DNA of 64,000 bases from Noviherbaspirillum sp. Root189 (GCF_001428545.1 NZ_LMHZ01000002.1:63662-127661); one strand, 5' to 3'. Shown: positions 1 through 8,903, counted from the first letter of the stretch. Notes: generated by a model not told the origin, from the sequence alone. A program made the numbers and translations.

Positions 1-2
1 TG

Positions 3-461
3 ACCCGTAATAATCGCGGCGAAGAGGTGTACGGCGGTTCCACGCTCACTGTGGCACGTGGTGGTTTCGATGCGCTGCTGGCGCTTGGTCTCACACCCGA
101 TCTGGGTACCGCGGTATCCCAGGCCTGCGCTTATCACAACGCAGCCATGTCCTGTTTCCCGCGGTTGTTTGCATCGCGCTGCAATTACGATATTGCCCAG
201 GGTAGGGATGAGCACGGGCAGTGGCGCTCCGGCGTGCTGGAGCAATCGTGGCGGGTCGGCGGCGCCAGCGGTGCGGAGATTGCCGCGCTGGAAGCCTTCC
301 ATGCGGATCCCGCGTTAAACGTCGTCAGGGCTTCCACAGTGGAACTGTATGGCGCCGATGTCGAACTGCCAGACAATGTGGTGATCTATTTTCATGGGCA
401 CGATGAAAAGGTGGGCCCAATTCTGAAATATGCACGACTAGAGGACTATGCCCATACATAA
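3..461 (+). CDS. C-terminal part of a DUF3182-like protein (5' end outside window)
   Basis: The reading frame is open to the left edge of the window (first full codon at base 3), so only about the last 152 residues are present. The piece carries a TRNNRGEEVYGGS stretch followed by VARGGFDALLAL, which I recall from the DUF3182 family of Burkholderiales. I know no established biochemical role for that family. A GTG exists at 27 but nothing marks it as the true start, because the frame upstream is also protein-like. The stop lies 14 bases inside the next gene (ATG at 448), so the two are translationally coupled and probably one operon. The function is unknown and the family assignment comes from memory of the motif. 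Confidence 0.5.
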   Translation, partial: TRNNRGEEVYGGSTLTVARGGFDALLALGLTPDLGTAVSQACAYHNAAMSCFPRLFASRCNYDIAQGRDEHGQWRSGVLEQSWRVGGASGAEIAALEAFHADPALNVVRASTVELYGADVELPDNVVIYFHGHDEKVGPILKYARLEDYAHT

Positions 462-1257
462 CGACAACATCAAAATAGAGGTGGACGGCGAAACGATCGA
501 CGGCACGCTGGTCACACCGGGACGGAAAATGCCAGCCGTGCTGTTTGTCCACGGCTGGGGCGGAAGCCAGGAACAGTATCTCGCGCGCGCGCGTGAAATC
601 GCGGCGCTCGGATGTGTCTGCCTGACCTTCGATCTGCGCGGACATGCAGAAACCCTGCCGCAGCAGGATACGGTGTCACGCGAAAACAACTTGCATGACG
701 TGCTGGCCGCCTACGATACGCTGGTCTCGCAGCGTGGCGTCGATCCCTCCTCGGTAGCCGTGGTGGGCAGCAGTTATGGTGGTTACCTTGCAGCCATACT
801 GACCTCGATGCGGCCTGTAAAGTGGCTTGCACTGCGCGTCCCCGCCCTCTACCGCGACAGCAATTGGGAAATGCCGAAACGTCAGCTGCACAACGGGCAG
901 GATCTTGGCGAATATCGGCAGAGCCAGGTGCCGGCGGAGGAGAACAGGGCGCTGCGCGCATGCTCGGACTTTCGTGGCGATGTACTGGTGGTCGAATCCG
1001 AACGCGACACGATCATTCCGCGTGCGGTCATTACCAGCTACCTGGAAGCGTGTACCGAACCGCGATCAATGACTTATCGCGTGATCAAAGGTGCGGACCA
1101 TGGTTTATCCGAAGAAAGTTTTCAGCGGGCCTACACGGCACTACTGGTCAGCTGGATGACCGAGATGATCTTCGGTTCCCGTGAGGATGGCAACGCGAGT
1201 TCCGTAGTAACCATGCCTGAGAGCACGCTTCCCGAGGCCCCACCTACACCAGGTTGA
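448..1257 (+). CDS. alpha/beta hydrolase (dienelactone hydrolase/peptidase S9-like)
   Basis: A 269-residue soluble hydrolase of the alpha/beta fold. The oxyanion-region HGWGGS lies at residues 35-40, the nucleophile elbow GSSYGG at 107-112 (Ser109), the acid in SERDTIIP (Asp187) and the catalytic His in GADHGLS (His218), so the triad is complete and in the right order. The last 30 residues (rich in Pro, Thr, Ser) lie outside the fold. It overlaps the upstream DUF3182-like gene by 14 bases, which suggests the two proteins work together. The substrate cannot be told from sequence; an esterase or acyl-peptidase type activity is the family expectation. Confidence 0.85.
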   Translation: MPIHNDNIKIEVDGETIDGTLVTPGRKMPAVLFVHGWGGSQEQYLARAREIAALGCVCLTFDLRGHAETLPQQDTVSRENNLHDVLAAYDTLVSQRGVDPSSVAVVGSSYGGYLAAILTSMRPVKWLALRVPALYRDSNWEMPKRQLHNGQDLGEYRQSQVPAEENRALRACSDFRGDVLVVESERDTIIPRAVITSYLEACTEPRSMTYRVIKGADHGLSEESFQRAYTALLVSWMTEMIFGSREDGNASSVVTMPESTLPEAPPTPG

Positions 1258-1463
1258 AAACCAGCAAGGTGTTTGATCTTCCGCAGATCAATCGCGGATT
1301 TCCTTCATCGGGCCACAACGCCTATAGGCTTTCGTGTCCAATCAGCTGCGCCAGGAATCCAAGAATGGCGATGAACGGCGATAACATGCAGGAGAAGAAA
1401 ACGCAGTTCAGTTGTTTCTTGTGTCTTCATTCAATATCAACAGGATCAACAGGAGAACCCATA

Positions 1464-1889
1464 ATGAAACGCACGGCATCGGCATCATGGAGTGGCGGCC
1501 TGAAGGACGGCAAAGGCAGCATTTCTACCCAGAGCGGCATACTCGACAATACACGTTACGGCTTTGCTTCGCGTTTTGAAGAAGGGCCCGGAACCAACCC
1601 GGAAGAATTGATTGCGGCCGCGCACGCGGGATGTTTCACCATGGCCTTGTCCGCACAATTGGGTGAGGCCGGTATTACCGCAGAAAACCTCACGACCAAG
1701 GCGGCCGTCACGCTCGACAAGGTGGAAGGCGGCTTTGCGATTACGGCGGTGCACCTTGATCTGGTTGCGCGCATTCCCGGCGGCGATCAGAAAGCGTTTG
1801 AAGAGGCTGCGAACAAGGCCAAGGCCGGATGCCCGGTATCCAAGGTGCTGAACGCAACCATTACGCTCGACGCGAAACTGGAAACCTAG
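1464..1889 (+). CDS. osmC: OsmC family peroxiredoxin
   Basis: A 141-residue OsmC/Ohr-type thiol peroxidase. OsmC proteins reduce organic hydroperoxides with two conserved cysteines in a domain-swapped dimer. Here Cys57 sits in [12 protein letters not shown] and Cys123 in AKAGCPVSK, with the conserved Glu48 in PEELI, matching the OsmC (not Ohr) layout. The frame stays open upstream to 1254, but the ATG at 1464 has a good ribosome site (aggaga, 1451) and begins exactly at the family's usual MKRTASASW start, so I use it. It lies about 200 bases after the hydrolase and probably has its own promoter. Confidence 0.93.
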   Translation: MKRTASASWSGGLKDGKGSISTQSGILDNTRYGFASRFEEGPGTNPEELIAAAHAGCFTMALSAQLGEAGITAENLTTKAAVTLDKVEGGFAITAVHLDLVARIPGGDQKAFEEAANKAKAGCPVSKVLNATITLDAKLET

Positions 1890-1962
1890 ACTTGCGGTAA
1901 GAGTACGGTGGCGTACTTTGCTGGCCTTACCGTTGGCCCGTTATACAGGCCTGGCAGATACG

Positions 1963-1996
1963 AAAAAACGCCGGAAGCGACTACGCTTCCGGCGTT
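1963..1996 (-). terminator. Rho-independent terminator of hsp20
   Basis: A perfect 13 bp stem (1967-1979 with 1984-1996) closes a 4-base loop. Read on the minus strand it is followed by a run of T (AAAAAA at 1963-1968 on the plus strand). It sits 66 bases past the hsp20 stop. It might also slow readthrough from osmC, but there is no T tract on that side. Confidence 0.9.
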
Positions 1997-2061
1997 CATC
2001 ATGCAGTCATCTGAGTGCTGCGCCGACTCATACCGGTAAGCCGGCTTTAACCGAGCGCCAT

Positions 2062-2514
2062 TCAGGCGGCTTCGCGTTGCAGCAGCTGCACGTTGTCGCC
2101 ATTAATCTCAATCTTGCGCGGCTTCAGCGATTCAGGAATCTCACGCACCAGTTCAATGTTGAGCAAGCCGTTGTCGAGCTTGGCGCCGACGACCTTGACA
2201 TGGTCTGCCAGCTGGAAGCGGTGCTCGAAATCACGTGCGGCGATGCCACGGTGCAGGAAGGTGCGCTTGGTTTCGTCCTTCTGCTTGCGGCCGACGATTT
2301 TCAATTGGTCGCGTTCGCTTTCGATCTCCAGTTCGGAACGGTCGAAACCGGCAACGGCCATGGTGATACGGTACTTGTCTTCACCGACAAGTTCGATGTT
2401 GTACGGCGGGTAGCTCGGCTGCGCATCGGTGCGAGCGGCTTCGTCAAACAGTTGCGCCAGGCGGTCAAAACCGATGGCCGAGCGATACAGGGGGGTAAAG
2501 TCGTAAGTACGCAT
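2062..2514 (-). CDS. hsp20: Small heat-shock protein (Hsp20/alpha-crystallin)
   Basis: A 150-residue ATP-independent holdase chaperone of the IbpA type. It begins MRTYDFTPLYRSAIGFDRL, the usual IbpA-like N-terminus. The alpha-crystallin domain runs from about residue 37 (YPPYNIELVGEDKYRI) to about 128. It contains AVAGF early on and the late GLLNIELVREIPE segment, which holds the G-L beta-strand pair and an I-P-E-type anchor. The longer frame upstream to 2622 overlaps the promoter and is not coding. The start at 2514 has a tgagga ribosome site. A sigma-32 promoter match lies about 65 bases upstream and a strong terminator follows. Confidence 0.93.
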   Translation of the reverse strand: MRTYDFTPLYRSAIGFDRLAQLFDEAARTDAQPSYPPYNIELVGEDKYRITMAVAGFDRSELEIESERDQLKIVGRKQKDETKRTFLHRGIAARDFEHRFQLADHVKVVGAKLDNGLLNIELVREIPESLKPRKIEINGDNVQLLQREAA

Positions 2515-2579
2515 TGCAATATCCTCATGAGTAAGCGATATGAAATTCGCGGACCTCCATTGAGCATCCGCTGATTCGG

Positions 2580-2608
2580 ATATAGGGATAAGGTGTTTGC
2601 GTTTCAAG
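2580..2608 (-). promoter_or_regulatory. Sigma-32 (heat-shock) promoter of hsp20
   Basis: On the minus strand the sequence reads CTTGAAA (2602-2608), a 14-base spacer, then CCCTATAT (2580-2587). This is very close to the RpoH consensus CTTGAAA-N11-16-CCCATNTA. Transcription would start near 2573 and leave a leader of about 60 bases before the hsp20 ATG. Confidence 0.85.
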
Positions 2609-2675
2609 GGGACAAAATACATTTATACGGAATTGCATTGTTAGCAATTTATTCAATCGCCCGCTCGCTTGGCGT

Positions 2676-3734
2676 TCACGGGTTATATTCTTCCTTCGCC
2701 GCCGAAAACAAATCCCAGGTGGCGATGAAGAGTGCCGCGATTGCCGGCCCGATGACAAAGCCATTCAGCCCGAACATGGCCATGCCGCCGAGCGTCGATA
2801 TCAGCACCACGTAATCCGGCATTTGCGTATCCTTGCCCACCAGGATCGGGCGCAGGATGTTATCCACCAGACCGATCACCACCACGCCGAACACGATCAG
2901 CGTGATGCCTTGCCAGATCGCGCCGGTCAACAGGAAGTAGATGGCGACCGGTCCCCAGATCAGGGCCGCACCGACCGCCGGCAGCAGCGACAGGAAAGCC
3001 ATCAATACGCCCCACAGGACTGCGCCCTGGATACCGAGAAACCAGAACATGACGCCTCCCAGTGCACCCTGGGTCGCGGCGACCGCGATGTTGCCTTTCA
3101 CGGTGGCTCTGATGACGGTCGTGAACTTGCTGAACAGACTGCGCTTGTGTTCGACACTGAGTGGAATGGCCTGCCTGATGCGCATGGACAGGGCAACGCC
3201 ATCACGCAACAGGAAGAACAACAGGTACAACATGATGCCAAAACTGACGAGGAAATCGAAAGTGTTCTGACCAATGCTGAACGCCTGGGTGGCGATGGTC
3301 TGGCTGCCCTGCGCGGCGGCGCCGGACAGTTTGTTTTGCAAGCTGAACAGATCGGTCAGGCCGAAGCGGTCCAGTTGCTCGACGATCCATGGCGGCAGCG
3401 CATTGAGCGCCTGCTCGAAATACGCGCCGAAGTCCAGTTGGCCGGATCGTATCTGCTCATACACCGCACCCCCTTCGCGCAACAGGGACGCGGTAATCAC
3501 CGACAGCGGGAAAATCACAATGAGTAGACAGAAGACCAGCGTTGCGAGCGCCGCCAGGTTACGGCGGCCGTGCATCCTGGTCAGCAACTGCCGGTAAAAC
3601 GGTGCAAACAGGATGGCCAGTACCGCCGCCCAGAAGACGGCGCCGTAAAACGGCAACAGGATCCAGCCGAACGCAATGGAAACGACGATAAGCAATGCGA
3701 GGAAGGTCTTGTGTTGCAAGTGCGGATTATTCAT
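2676..3734 (-). CDS. AI-2E family transporter (PerM/YdiK-like permease)
   Basis: A 352-residue inner-membrane protein. Two membrane segments come early (residues 10-50), then one at about 60-85. A soluble stretch follows (about 88-150, ending in LSGAAAQGSQ), then a cluster of hydrophobic helices to the C-terminus, including the family-typical GIQGAVLWGVLMAFLSLLP and GLVDNILRPILVG segments. Family members export small molecules or ions (AI-2 in TqsA, Na+/H+ exchange in others). The substrate cannot be read from this copy. It is transcribed towards hsp20, with about 160 bases between holding the hsp20 promoter. Confidence 0.88.
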   Translation of the reverse strand: MNNPHLQHKTFLALLIVVSIAFGWILLPFYGAVFWAAVLAILFAPFYRQLLTRMHGRRNLAALATLVFCLLIVIFPLSVITASLLREGGAVYEQIRSGQLDFGAYFEQALNALPPWIVEQLDRFGLTDLFSLQNKLSGAAAQGSQTIATQAFSIGQNTFDFLVSFGIMLYLLFFLLRDGVALSMRIRQAIPLSVEHKRSLFSKFTTVIRATVKGNIAVAATQGALGGVMFWFLGIQGAVLWGVLMAFLSLLPAVGAALIWGPVAIYFLLTGAIWQGITLIVFGVVVIGLVDNILRPILVGKDTQMPDYVVLISTLGGMAMFGLNGFVIGPAIAALFIATWDLFSAAKEEYNP

Positions 3735-3936
3735 TGTTATCTCGGATAAACGGTTAGTACCGCGGACATGACGAAAACCTCCATCCTACCGGATGGAGGA
3801 ACCGACCCCGTGGGGATCGCGCAAGGGACGCGCAAGCAAATCTTTTACCAGCCACGGGGCGCGTGAGCGAAGGTTCTGTTTCGCTGAATGAATAAGGCTT
3901 TCTTGAGGGCATTCCGGTTTGTCGCTGTGGCCAGGG

Positions 3937-4740
3937 TTATTCCTTTTTCGTCGCGTCGTACAAGGGCATGACCGTAGGGAGCACGGCGCTGATCTCGGCA
4001 ATGCGCGTCGTATTCGCCGGATGGGTGGACAGGAATTCCGGCGGACTCTTGCCTTCCGCCGCGCCACCCATCTTTTGCCACAGCGTGATGGCCGCGCGTG
4101 GATCGAAGCCGGCGCGCGCGGCAAGCTCCAGTCCGATGCTGTCAGCCTCGCTCTCGTTCTGGCGAGAATTGGGGAGCACAAACAGATATTGCGCAAACTG
4201 GTTGGCAAGCGCGACCTGTGCCTGCCGGTTCTGGGCGCCGGCAAGGGCTGCACTGGCAATGGTGTTCTGGGCGACCGCCTGAGATACCCGCTCCCGTCCA
4301 TGTTCGCGCAAGGCGTGCGCAAACTCATGACCCATCACGGCGGCGATCTCGTCGTCGGTCAGCTTCAGTTGCCGCACAATGCCGGTGTAAAACGTCACCT
4401 TGCCACCCGGTGCGCAGCTTGCATTCAGCACTGGCGCATCGATCAGCACCAGCTGCCATTTCCATTGCAAGGTATCTTCACGGAATATGCCGACCTGCGC
4501 CTTCAGGCGGTTGGCAATACGCAGCAGGCGATCGTATTCCGGGCCTGACGTAATCAGCTTGCCTTCCGACTTCGCTTTTTCCGCTTGCTGCGCGTAACTG
4601 ACAAGCGCCATGCGCTCAACGGTGGGTGCAGAAACAAGCAGTAATTGCGGACGGGTGACGCCCACCGCGCCGGGCTTGGTGGTCGAAGCGCATGCGGCCA
4701 GCAGCAAGACGGCCGCCGCAAGGAACAAAGTGTTTTTCAT
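3937..4740 (-). CDS. M48 family metallopeptidase lipoprotein (LoiP/YcaL-like)
   Basis: A 267-residue periplasmic zinc protease. The start at 4740 gives a lipoprotein signal peptide (KNTLFLAAAVLLLAAC) with lipid Cys17 in the lipobox LAAC; the frame upstream to 4944 is non-coding in character. The zinc motif HEFAH is at 138-142, and the third ligand lies in the ESEAD motif at 196-200, as in the LoiP/BepA group. The protein ends soon after the catalytic domain and has no TPR region, so it is closer to LoiP/YcaL than BepA. The expected role is quality control of envelope proteins. Confidence 0.9.
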   Translation of the reverse strand: MKNTLFLAAAVLLLAACASTTKPGAVGVTRPQLLLVSAPTVERMALVSYAQQAEKAKSEGKLITSGPEYDRLLRIANRLKAQVGIFREDTLQWKWQLVLIDAPVLNASCAPGGKVTFYTGIVRQLKLTDDEIAAVMGHEFAHALREHGRERVSQAVAQNTIASAALAGAQNRQAQVALANQFAQYLFVLPNSRQNESEADSIGLELAARAGFDPRAAITLWQKMGGAAEGKSPPEFLSTHPANTTRIAEISAVLPTVMPLYDATKKE

Positions 4741-5022
4741 TATGATCGACGGTAAGGATAGTTGACTGGAATGTCCGATACCCGAAAGTATAGACGGCCA
4801 GGCAACAAAAATTGCCAAATAACAAAGTATTTTGTAATGTCCGTTTATGTTTGAATAGGGCGTTGACCATGGCGTCTGGATAGCTTGTGATGGCCGACAA
4901 TCGCTTCGCCAGTATTGACGTTTATGATAGGACTTGGAAAGCATTTCAATTGTTAAGCATAAGCGTTCTACGGTGTGTGTCCGTTCTACCGGTTATCCTT
5001 CACCGTACTTCGGAGGTGTTCC

Positions 5023-5436
5023 TTGCAGATTGAGACTGGCAATGCGGGTAAGCTTGATACAAACGGAACAGGCTGGTTTCTCGGCTTCAGCGAATGGACA
5101 CGCTCTGGAGAGGACGGCGCCGGCAGCTTGCGTTATATGCCGGTCGATTGCCGGTCGCACGGCTTGTGCATGAAATGGATGGTTCATCCCGCAGGCGATC
5201 CGCGCGGCATTGATAAGCCGGTCAGTGAAGGACGGACGATGTCCATCCTGATTGGCAGCGGCAGATTCCGTATCGTCTTTTCCGAGTCAAAGGATTTTCC
5301 ACCCGAGGCCACGCGGGAGATAGTGCTGTCTGACTCCGGTGATTTTGCAACGTGGGGTGAAGGCATCTATCACCGTTATGCGGTCGATGCCGGGTGCACC
5401 GTGCTGACGCTGCGCTGGATACCCGACGAGAGGTGA
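5023..5436 (+). CDS. Conserved hypothetical protein
   Basis: I do not recognise this 137-residue protein. The best start is a TTG at 5023 because a strong ggaggtg ribosome site (5012-5018) stands six bases before it, while the ATG at 4975 has none. The protein has no signal peptide or membrane segment and is rich in Gly, Trp and Asp. It carries four cysteines, two in the stretch VDCRSHGLCMKW. The predicted beta-rich pattern could be a small sandwich or cupin-like fold, but no motif proves it. It precedes the DUF2007 gene on the same strand by about 115 bases. Confidence 0.5.
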   Translation: MQIETGNAGKLDTNGTGWFLGFSEWTRSGEDGAGSLRYMPVDCRSHGLCMKWMVHPAGDPRGIDKPVSEGRTMSILIGSGRFRIVFSESKDFPPEATREIVLSDSGDFATWGEGIYHRYAVDAGCTVLTLRWIPDER

Positions 5437-5550
5437 AATGTCAGGAACACGTGCGCATCGACAGCATCGTCAGAGGGTTCAGACGTATCGGCAAAACCGG
5501 AAGTATTTTTCGCAGGTCTCATGCGGCGCACGCCGCGGGAAGGTAAGTTC

Positions 5551-5829
5551 ATGACGCATGGTGCCGGTGCAAACGACATGGTCGCCGTAGCGCGCTATTT
5601 TATTCCGACTGAGGCGCATATCGTCCGCTCCTGTCTGGTCGCCGCCGGCATTCCTGCTATGGTGGCCGACGATAACCTGGTGCAGCTGCATTCGCTCCTT
5701 ACGCCGGCCTTGGGCGGTGTACGCGTGCTGGTGCCGGCTGATCGTGAGCGTGAAGCGATCGCAGTCATCGATGCCTTCCATCGCGGCGTCTACCGGCTCG
5801 ACGATGATTTTGATGTCGGTGCCGGCTGA
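5551..5829 (+). CDS. DUF2007 domain protein (putative signal-transducing, GlnB-like fold)
   Basis: A 92-residue protein with the DUF2007 pattern: VAVARYFIPTEAHIVRSCL, then AAGIPAMVADDN, then GGVRVLVPADREREA. DUF2007 members are small proteins often linked to PII-like folds, and their partners are unknown. A frame with ATG at 5521 adds ten residues, but the ATG at 5551 has a better ribosome site (ggaagg) and gives the usual short lead before the domain. The gene ends 40 bases from the convergent CYTH-CHAD gene. Confidence 0.75.
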   Translation: MTHGAGANDMVAVARYFIPTEAHIVRSCLVAAGIPAMVADDNLVQLHSLLTPALGGVRVLVPADREREAIAVIDAFHRGVYRLDDDFDVGAG

Positions 5830-5869
5830 AGCATTTTTCCGCGGCTGATCGCTGCATGCCAATATCCAT

Positions 5870-7402
5870 TTACCAGGGTGTGCTTAAGCGTTTGAATTTC
5901 TTCCAGCGCTTGCGAATCACGCTTGCATCGGTATCGGCACTGCGAGAAAGATAACCGCGGACAAATCCGACGCCACTTGCAAGATGGACGTCCTTGCCAT
6001 GAAGATCCTGCAACAACCGGTCGGCGACCGCCGCATCGTTAAGGAATCCCAGTTCGTCCTGCAAGCGCGAAAGGGCATTGACATATCGCCGCAGCTTCCG
6101 TCTGTTATAAAGCGACTGGAAAAACTCGGCGGCATAGCGCGTTTTTTTCGCCGCAATACGTGCACGGTGGCGCGCCTCCGGCGTTGCTTTATGCAAGCGC
6201 CGTCCGCGCTTGCGCAGCTTCCGATCGAGCTGATCGAGCATATCGTCGGCAAATCGGATCACAGAGTCGTGCAGGCGAGTGCTCGCTTGTCGCGGCGGCG
6301 CCTCGCGCCAGCCGCAAGCACGCATCCACTGCGACAAGCGCAGCACCAGGCGCGTATATCGCGGCGAGGTGGCTGCCGCCGCGGCCTCGCCATGCAGTTG
6401 TTGCGCCCGTTTCTGAACCGCATACTGGACCATGCCGACCTGCGCAGCATCCGTCGGTGCATCGGCAAGTCGTGACAGGGTTGAATCGGCCAGTACGTCC
6501 CAATCGCGCGCCGTGCCGAGCTGCGTTGCGATCCAGTTAAGGTCTTCCCGCATGTCGTCGGGCACCTGCAGCACAGGCGCAAACAGGCTGAAAGCAGAAC
6601 GCAGGCGGCGAATGCCGACGCGCATCTGATGCAGGCTTTCCGGATCATGCCTGTGCATCACGCCATCTTCATTGGCCTGCATCTGTGCCATGCAGTTCGC
6701 CACGATAAGCTGAAAAGCTTTTTCGATACTCATATGCCGGGACAGCACAAGTGCCTCAGCTTTCACGGCGCGAGCAGGCACAGGGGCCAGCAACGCATAG
6801 CCACGTTCAGCCTTGCTCGCGTTTCCGATCTGCATGGGAACCGACTCGAGCAGTTCCAGCGCCAAGCCATAAAGCTGATTGACATTACCGGATTTCAATT
6901 CCAGTTCGATTTCGCAGATCGTCTCCTTATCCTTGCCACGTTCAAGGCTGCCCTGGTCCAGTACACATTCGATTTCGGTGCCTTCCGCAAGGCGGAGATC
7001 CCATATCGTGCGCGTCACTGAGGTCGTAAAGACGGGTAAAAGCCCTTGCTCCACTTCCCTGGATCTCAGCAATCGGTTCCATGACGATCCATGATCGACC
7101 AGTTCGCGCAGCACGGCCAAGTCGGGAGTCGGTCCAGCAACAGGAGATTCCCATTCGTGGCGGCTGTGCAGGCCTGACGCCACGCCGCCACCCGCTTTCA
7201 TGGTTTGTACCCAGCGGCCGTCGACTTGCCTGACCCGTAGTCCGGCACCGGCACGACGCAGGTCGCAATTGCTGGTGTCGTAATAGGTACCCGATAATTT
7301 TTCTTCCCGTGGCTGTCCGGTGCCGTACTTCTTCAGTAAGGGGTGGGTCCGCAAGGACTGCGCAGCCTGCGGTGTCAACAAAAGCTTGAGTTCAATTTCC
7401 AT
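5870..7402 (-). CDS. CYTH and CHAD domain protein
   Basis: A 510-residue cytoplasmic protein. The N-terminal CYTH (triphosphate tunnel) domain begins with the signature MEIELKLLL at the chosen ATG (7402) and runs to about residue 200, with Glu/Arg/Lys-rich strands such as EIECVLDQG. The C-terminal CHAD domain (about 215-505) is alpha-helical and full of His, Arg and Lys (RHDPESLHQMRVGIRRLRS, EARHRARIAAKKTRYAAEFF), fitting its known binding of polyphosphate. CYTH-CHAD proteins act as triphosphatases or polyphosphate-associated factors. A TTG at 7420 would add six residues. Confidence 0.9.
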   Translation of the reverse strand: MEIELKLLLTPQAAQSLRTHPLLKKYGTGQPREEKLSGTYYDTSNCDLRRAGAGLRVRQVDGRWVQTMKAGGGVASGLHSRHEWESPVAGPTPDLAVLRELVDHGSSWNRLLRSREVEQGLLPVFTTSVTRTIWDLRLAEGTEIECVLDQGSLERGKDKETICEIELELKSGNVNQLYGLALELLESVPMQIGNASKAERGYALLAPVPARAVKAEALVLSRHMSIEKAFQLIVANCMAQMQANEDGVMHRHDPESLHQMRVGIRRLRSAFSLFAPVLQVPDDMREDLNWIATQLGTARDWDVLADSTLSRLADAPTDAAQVGMVQYAVQKRAQQLHGEAAAAATSPRYTRLVLRLSQWMRACGWREAPPRQASTRLHDSVIRFADDMLDQLDRKLRKRGRRLHKATPEARHRARIAAKKTRYAAEFFQSLYNRRKLRRYVNALSRLQDELGFLNDAAVADRLLQDLHGKDVHLASGVGFVRGYLSRSADTDASVIRKRWKKFKRLSTPW

Positions 7403-7635
7403 GTTGTTTTCTTTTTGCAAGACAGGTTTGCTGGCGGCCGTTCAGCGCGGCGCGCAAGAGCACTAAAGAATTGAACAATAGGCGTATGCGCCGTTGCTGC
7501 TGACGAAGTAAATCAAAAGACATGAAGCAAGAAGAAAGGTTTGCGGCGCTGCCGGCCAGAGCATGCTTGCAGTAAACACGGTACATTGAAATCTGTGGCC
7601 AGCGCACGACCATTTCTAAATACCTTGGCAAATAC

Positions 7636-8094
7636 ATGAACACAATTCAGATCACTACACTGCAGTCTTACCTTCACAGGCAAATTCCGCTGTCGCAGGC
7701 AATGGGTGTGCAGGTACACGCGGCCACTGAGGAGCGTGTCGAACTACGCGCTCCCATTGGCCCGAATATCAATCATGAAGCTACCGTCTTTGGTGGTAGT
7801 GCATCCGCGGTCGCCATTCTGTCCGCCTGGACACTGGTCTACCTGCGTCTGCAGGCGTCAGGATTGCCCGGGCGCGTGGTGATCCAGGCGAACAACATGT
7901 TGTATCAGAAACCGATGAGTGCGGCATTCAGCGCCATCGCTTCATCTGGCGACGAGCGGTCCTGGGAACGGTTGTTCAACGCGGTACGTCGCGGACGCAT
8001 GGCCCGCATCACGGTGCAGTCCGTGCTGGAATGCGAAGGCAAGCAGGCTGGTCAACTGGAAGGAACGTTTGTGGTGCTGCTACCGGATGCGTGA
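7636..8094 (+). CDS. YiiD C-terminal-type thioesterase domain protein
   Basis: A 152-residue single-domain hotdog-fold protein resembling the putative thioesterase domain found at the C-terminus of YiiD. The conserved IGPNINHEATVFGGSASA stretch (about residues 42-59) corresponds to the central helix and active-site loop. Family members are thought to hydrolyse acyl-CoA or acyl-ACP, but the substrate is unproven. The gene is divergent from the CYTH-CHAD gene and ends at a strong terminator (8135). Confidence 0.8.
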   Translation: MNTIQITTLQSYLHRQIPLSQAMGVQVHAATEERVELRAPIGPNINHEATVFGGSASAVAILSAWTLVYLRLQASGLPGRVVIQANNMLYQKPMSAAFSAIASSGDERSWERLFNAVRRGRMARITVQSVLECEGKQAGQLEGTFVVLLPDA

Positions 8095-8134
8095 GATGTG
8101 ATAGGTGATGCCCTGATGATAAGGCAGGTCCGGC

Positions 8135-8175
8135 GTCGCCGTAGTGCTCACACAATGAGCGCTACGGCGACTTTT
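8135..8175 (+). terminator. Rho-independent terminator after the YiiD-like gene
   Basis: A 16 bp stem (8135-8150 with 8156-8171, one G-T wobble) with a 5-base loop is followed by TTTT (8172-8175). It lies just before the end of the convergent ribH gene and may limit collision of the two transcripts. Confidence 0.88.
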
Positions 8176-8179
8176 CTGC

Positions 8180-8719
8180 TTACGCGGCGTTTGCAAGCGG
8201 CGCTGGATTGGCTGCGTCACGCATGATTCGCAGTTTGCCGAGGGTGCTTGCGCAGGCATGCGCCGCCTCTGCACCCTTGACGACGAAGTGGTCGTAGAAG
8301 AAACGCTGGTGTTCTTCGCCCGCATGGAAATGATGCGGTGTCAGCACAACGGAAAACACGGGCACCATCGTTTCAAGCTGCACTTGCATCAAGCCGGAGA
8401 TGACTGCCTGTGCAACGAACTCGTGCCGATAAATGCCACCATCGACAACCAGTCCCGCCGCAACGATACCTTCGTATTTGCCGCTCTGTGCCAGCAGTTT
8501 GGCATGCAACGGAATTTCGTATGCACCGGGCACTTCGTAGTAATCGATCAGGTTCGCCTCGGTACCAAGCTTTTCCATTTCCGACGCAAACGAGACGCGG
8601 CAGCGATCGACGATATCGCGATGCCAGCAAGCCTGAACGAAGGCAATGCGTTTTCCGGTGACCGAACCAGGAGTGAAAGTGGAAGTGGTGTTACGTGATG
8701 GGTGTGACGGGTAAGACAT
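8180..8719 (-). CDS. ribH: 6,7-dimethyl-8-ribityllumazine synthase, type II (RibH2-like)
   Basis: A 179-residue lumazine synthase, the penultimate riboflavin enzyme that joins the pyrimidinedione with 3,4-dihydroxybutanone phosphate. It has FVQACWHRDIVD (27-38), VPGAYEIPLHAK (63-74) and GGIYRHEFVA (94-103, with the catalytic-region His99). The Trp at 32 and the GGIYRHEF form are those of the RibH2/type II group (Brucella and Mesorhizobium paralogues), which form decamers, not icosahedral capsids. The start at 8719 has an AGGAG site; the longer frame to 8806 is leader RNA. It stands alone and is controlled by the FMN riboswitch upstream. Confidence 0.92.
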   Translation of the reverse strand: MSYPSHPSRNTTSTFTPGSVTGKRIAFVQACWHRDIVDRCRVSFASEMEKLGTEANLIDYYEVPGAYEIPLHAKLLAQSGKYEGIVAAGLVVDGGIYRHEFVAQAVISGLMQVQLETMVPVFSVVLTPHHFHAGEEHQRFFYDHFVVKGAEAAHACASTLGKLRIMRDAANPAPLANAA

Positions 8720-8726
8720 TCTGAAG

Positions 8727-8754
8727 CTCCTATTTACGAGAAAAAATAAATAGG
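8727..8754 (-). promoter_or_regulatory. Hairpin overlapping the ribH ribosome-binding site
   Basis: In the ribH leader RNA an 8 bp stem (8747-8754 with 8729-8736; CCUAUUUA with UAAAUAGG) encloses a U-rich 10-base loop. The AGGAG Shine-Dalgarno (8727-8731) has three of its five bases inside the stem. It could be the expression-platform element of the FMN riboswitch. The pairing is seen; the role is inferred. Confidence 0.5.
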
Positions 8755-8903
8755 GCGCACGGGATGGCAATGACACGCGAGTCGACTTTTGCCCATGCGG
8801 TAGCAACGCGGTCGCTCAGTACACACCGGCAGTTCCAAGTGTGTGAGGACATCGCTACGCCGCAGGGAACGCAAGACGTTCTCGCAGCCAGATTGATGAA
8901 TCC

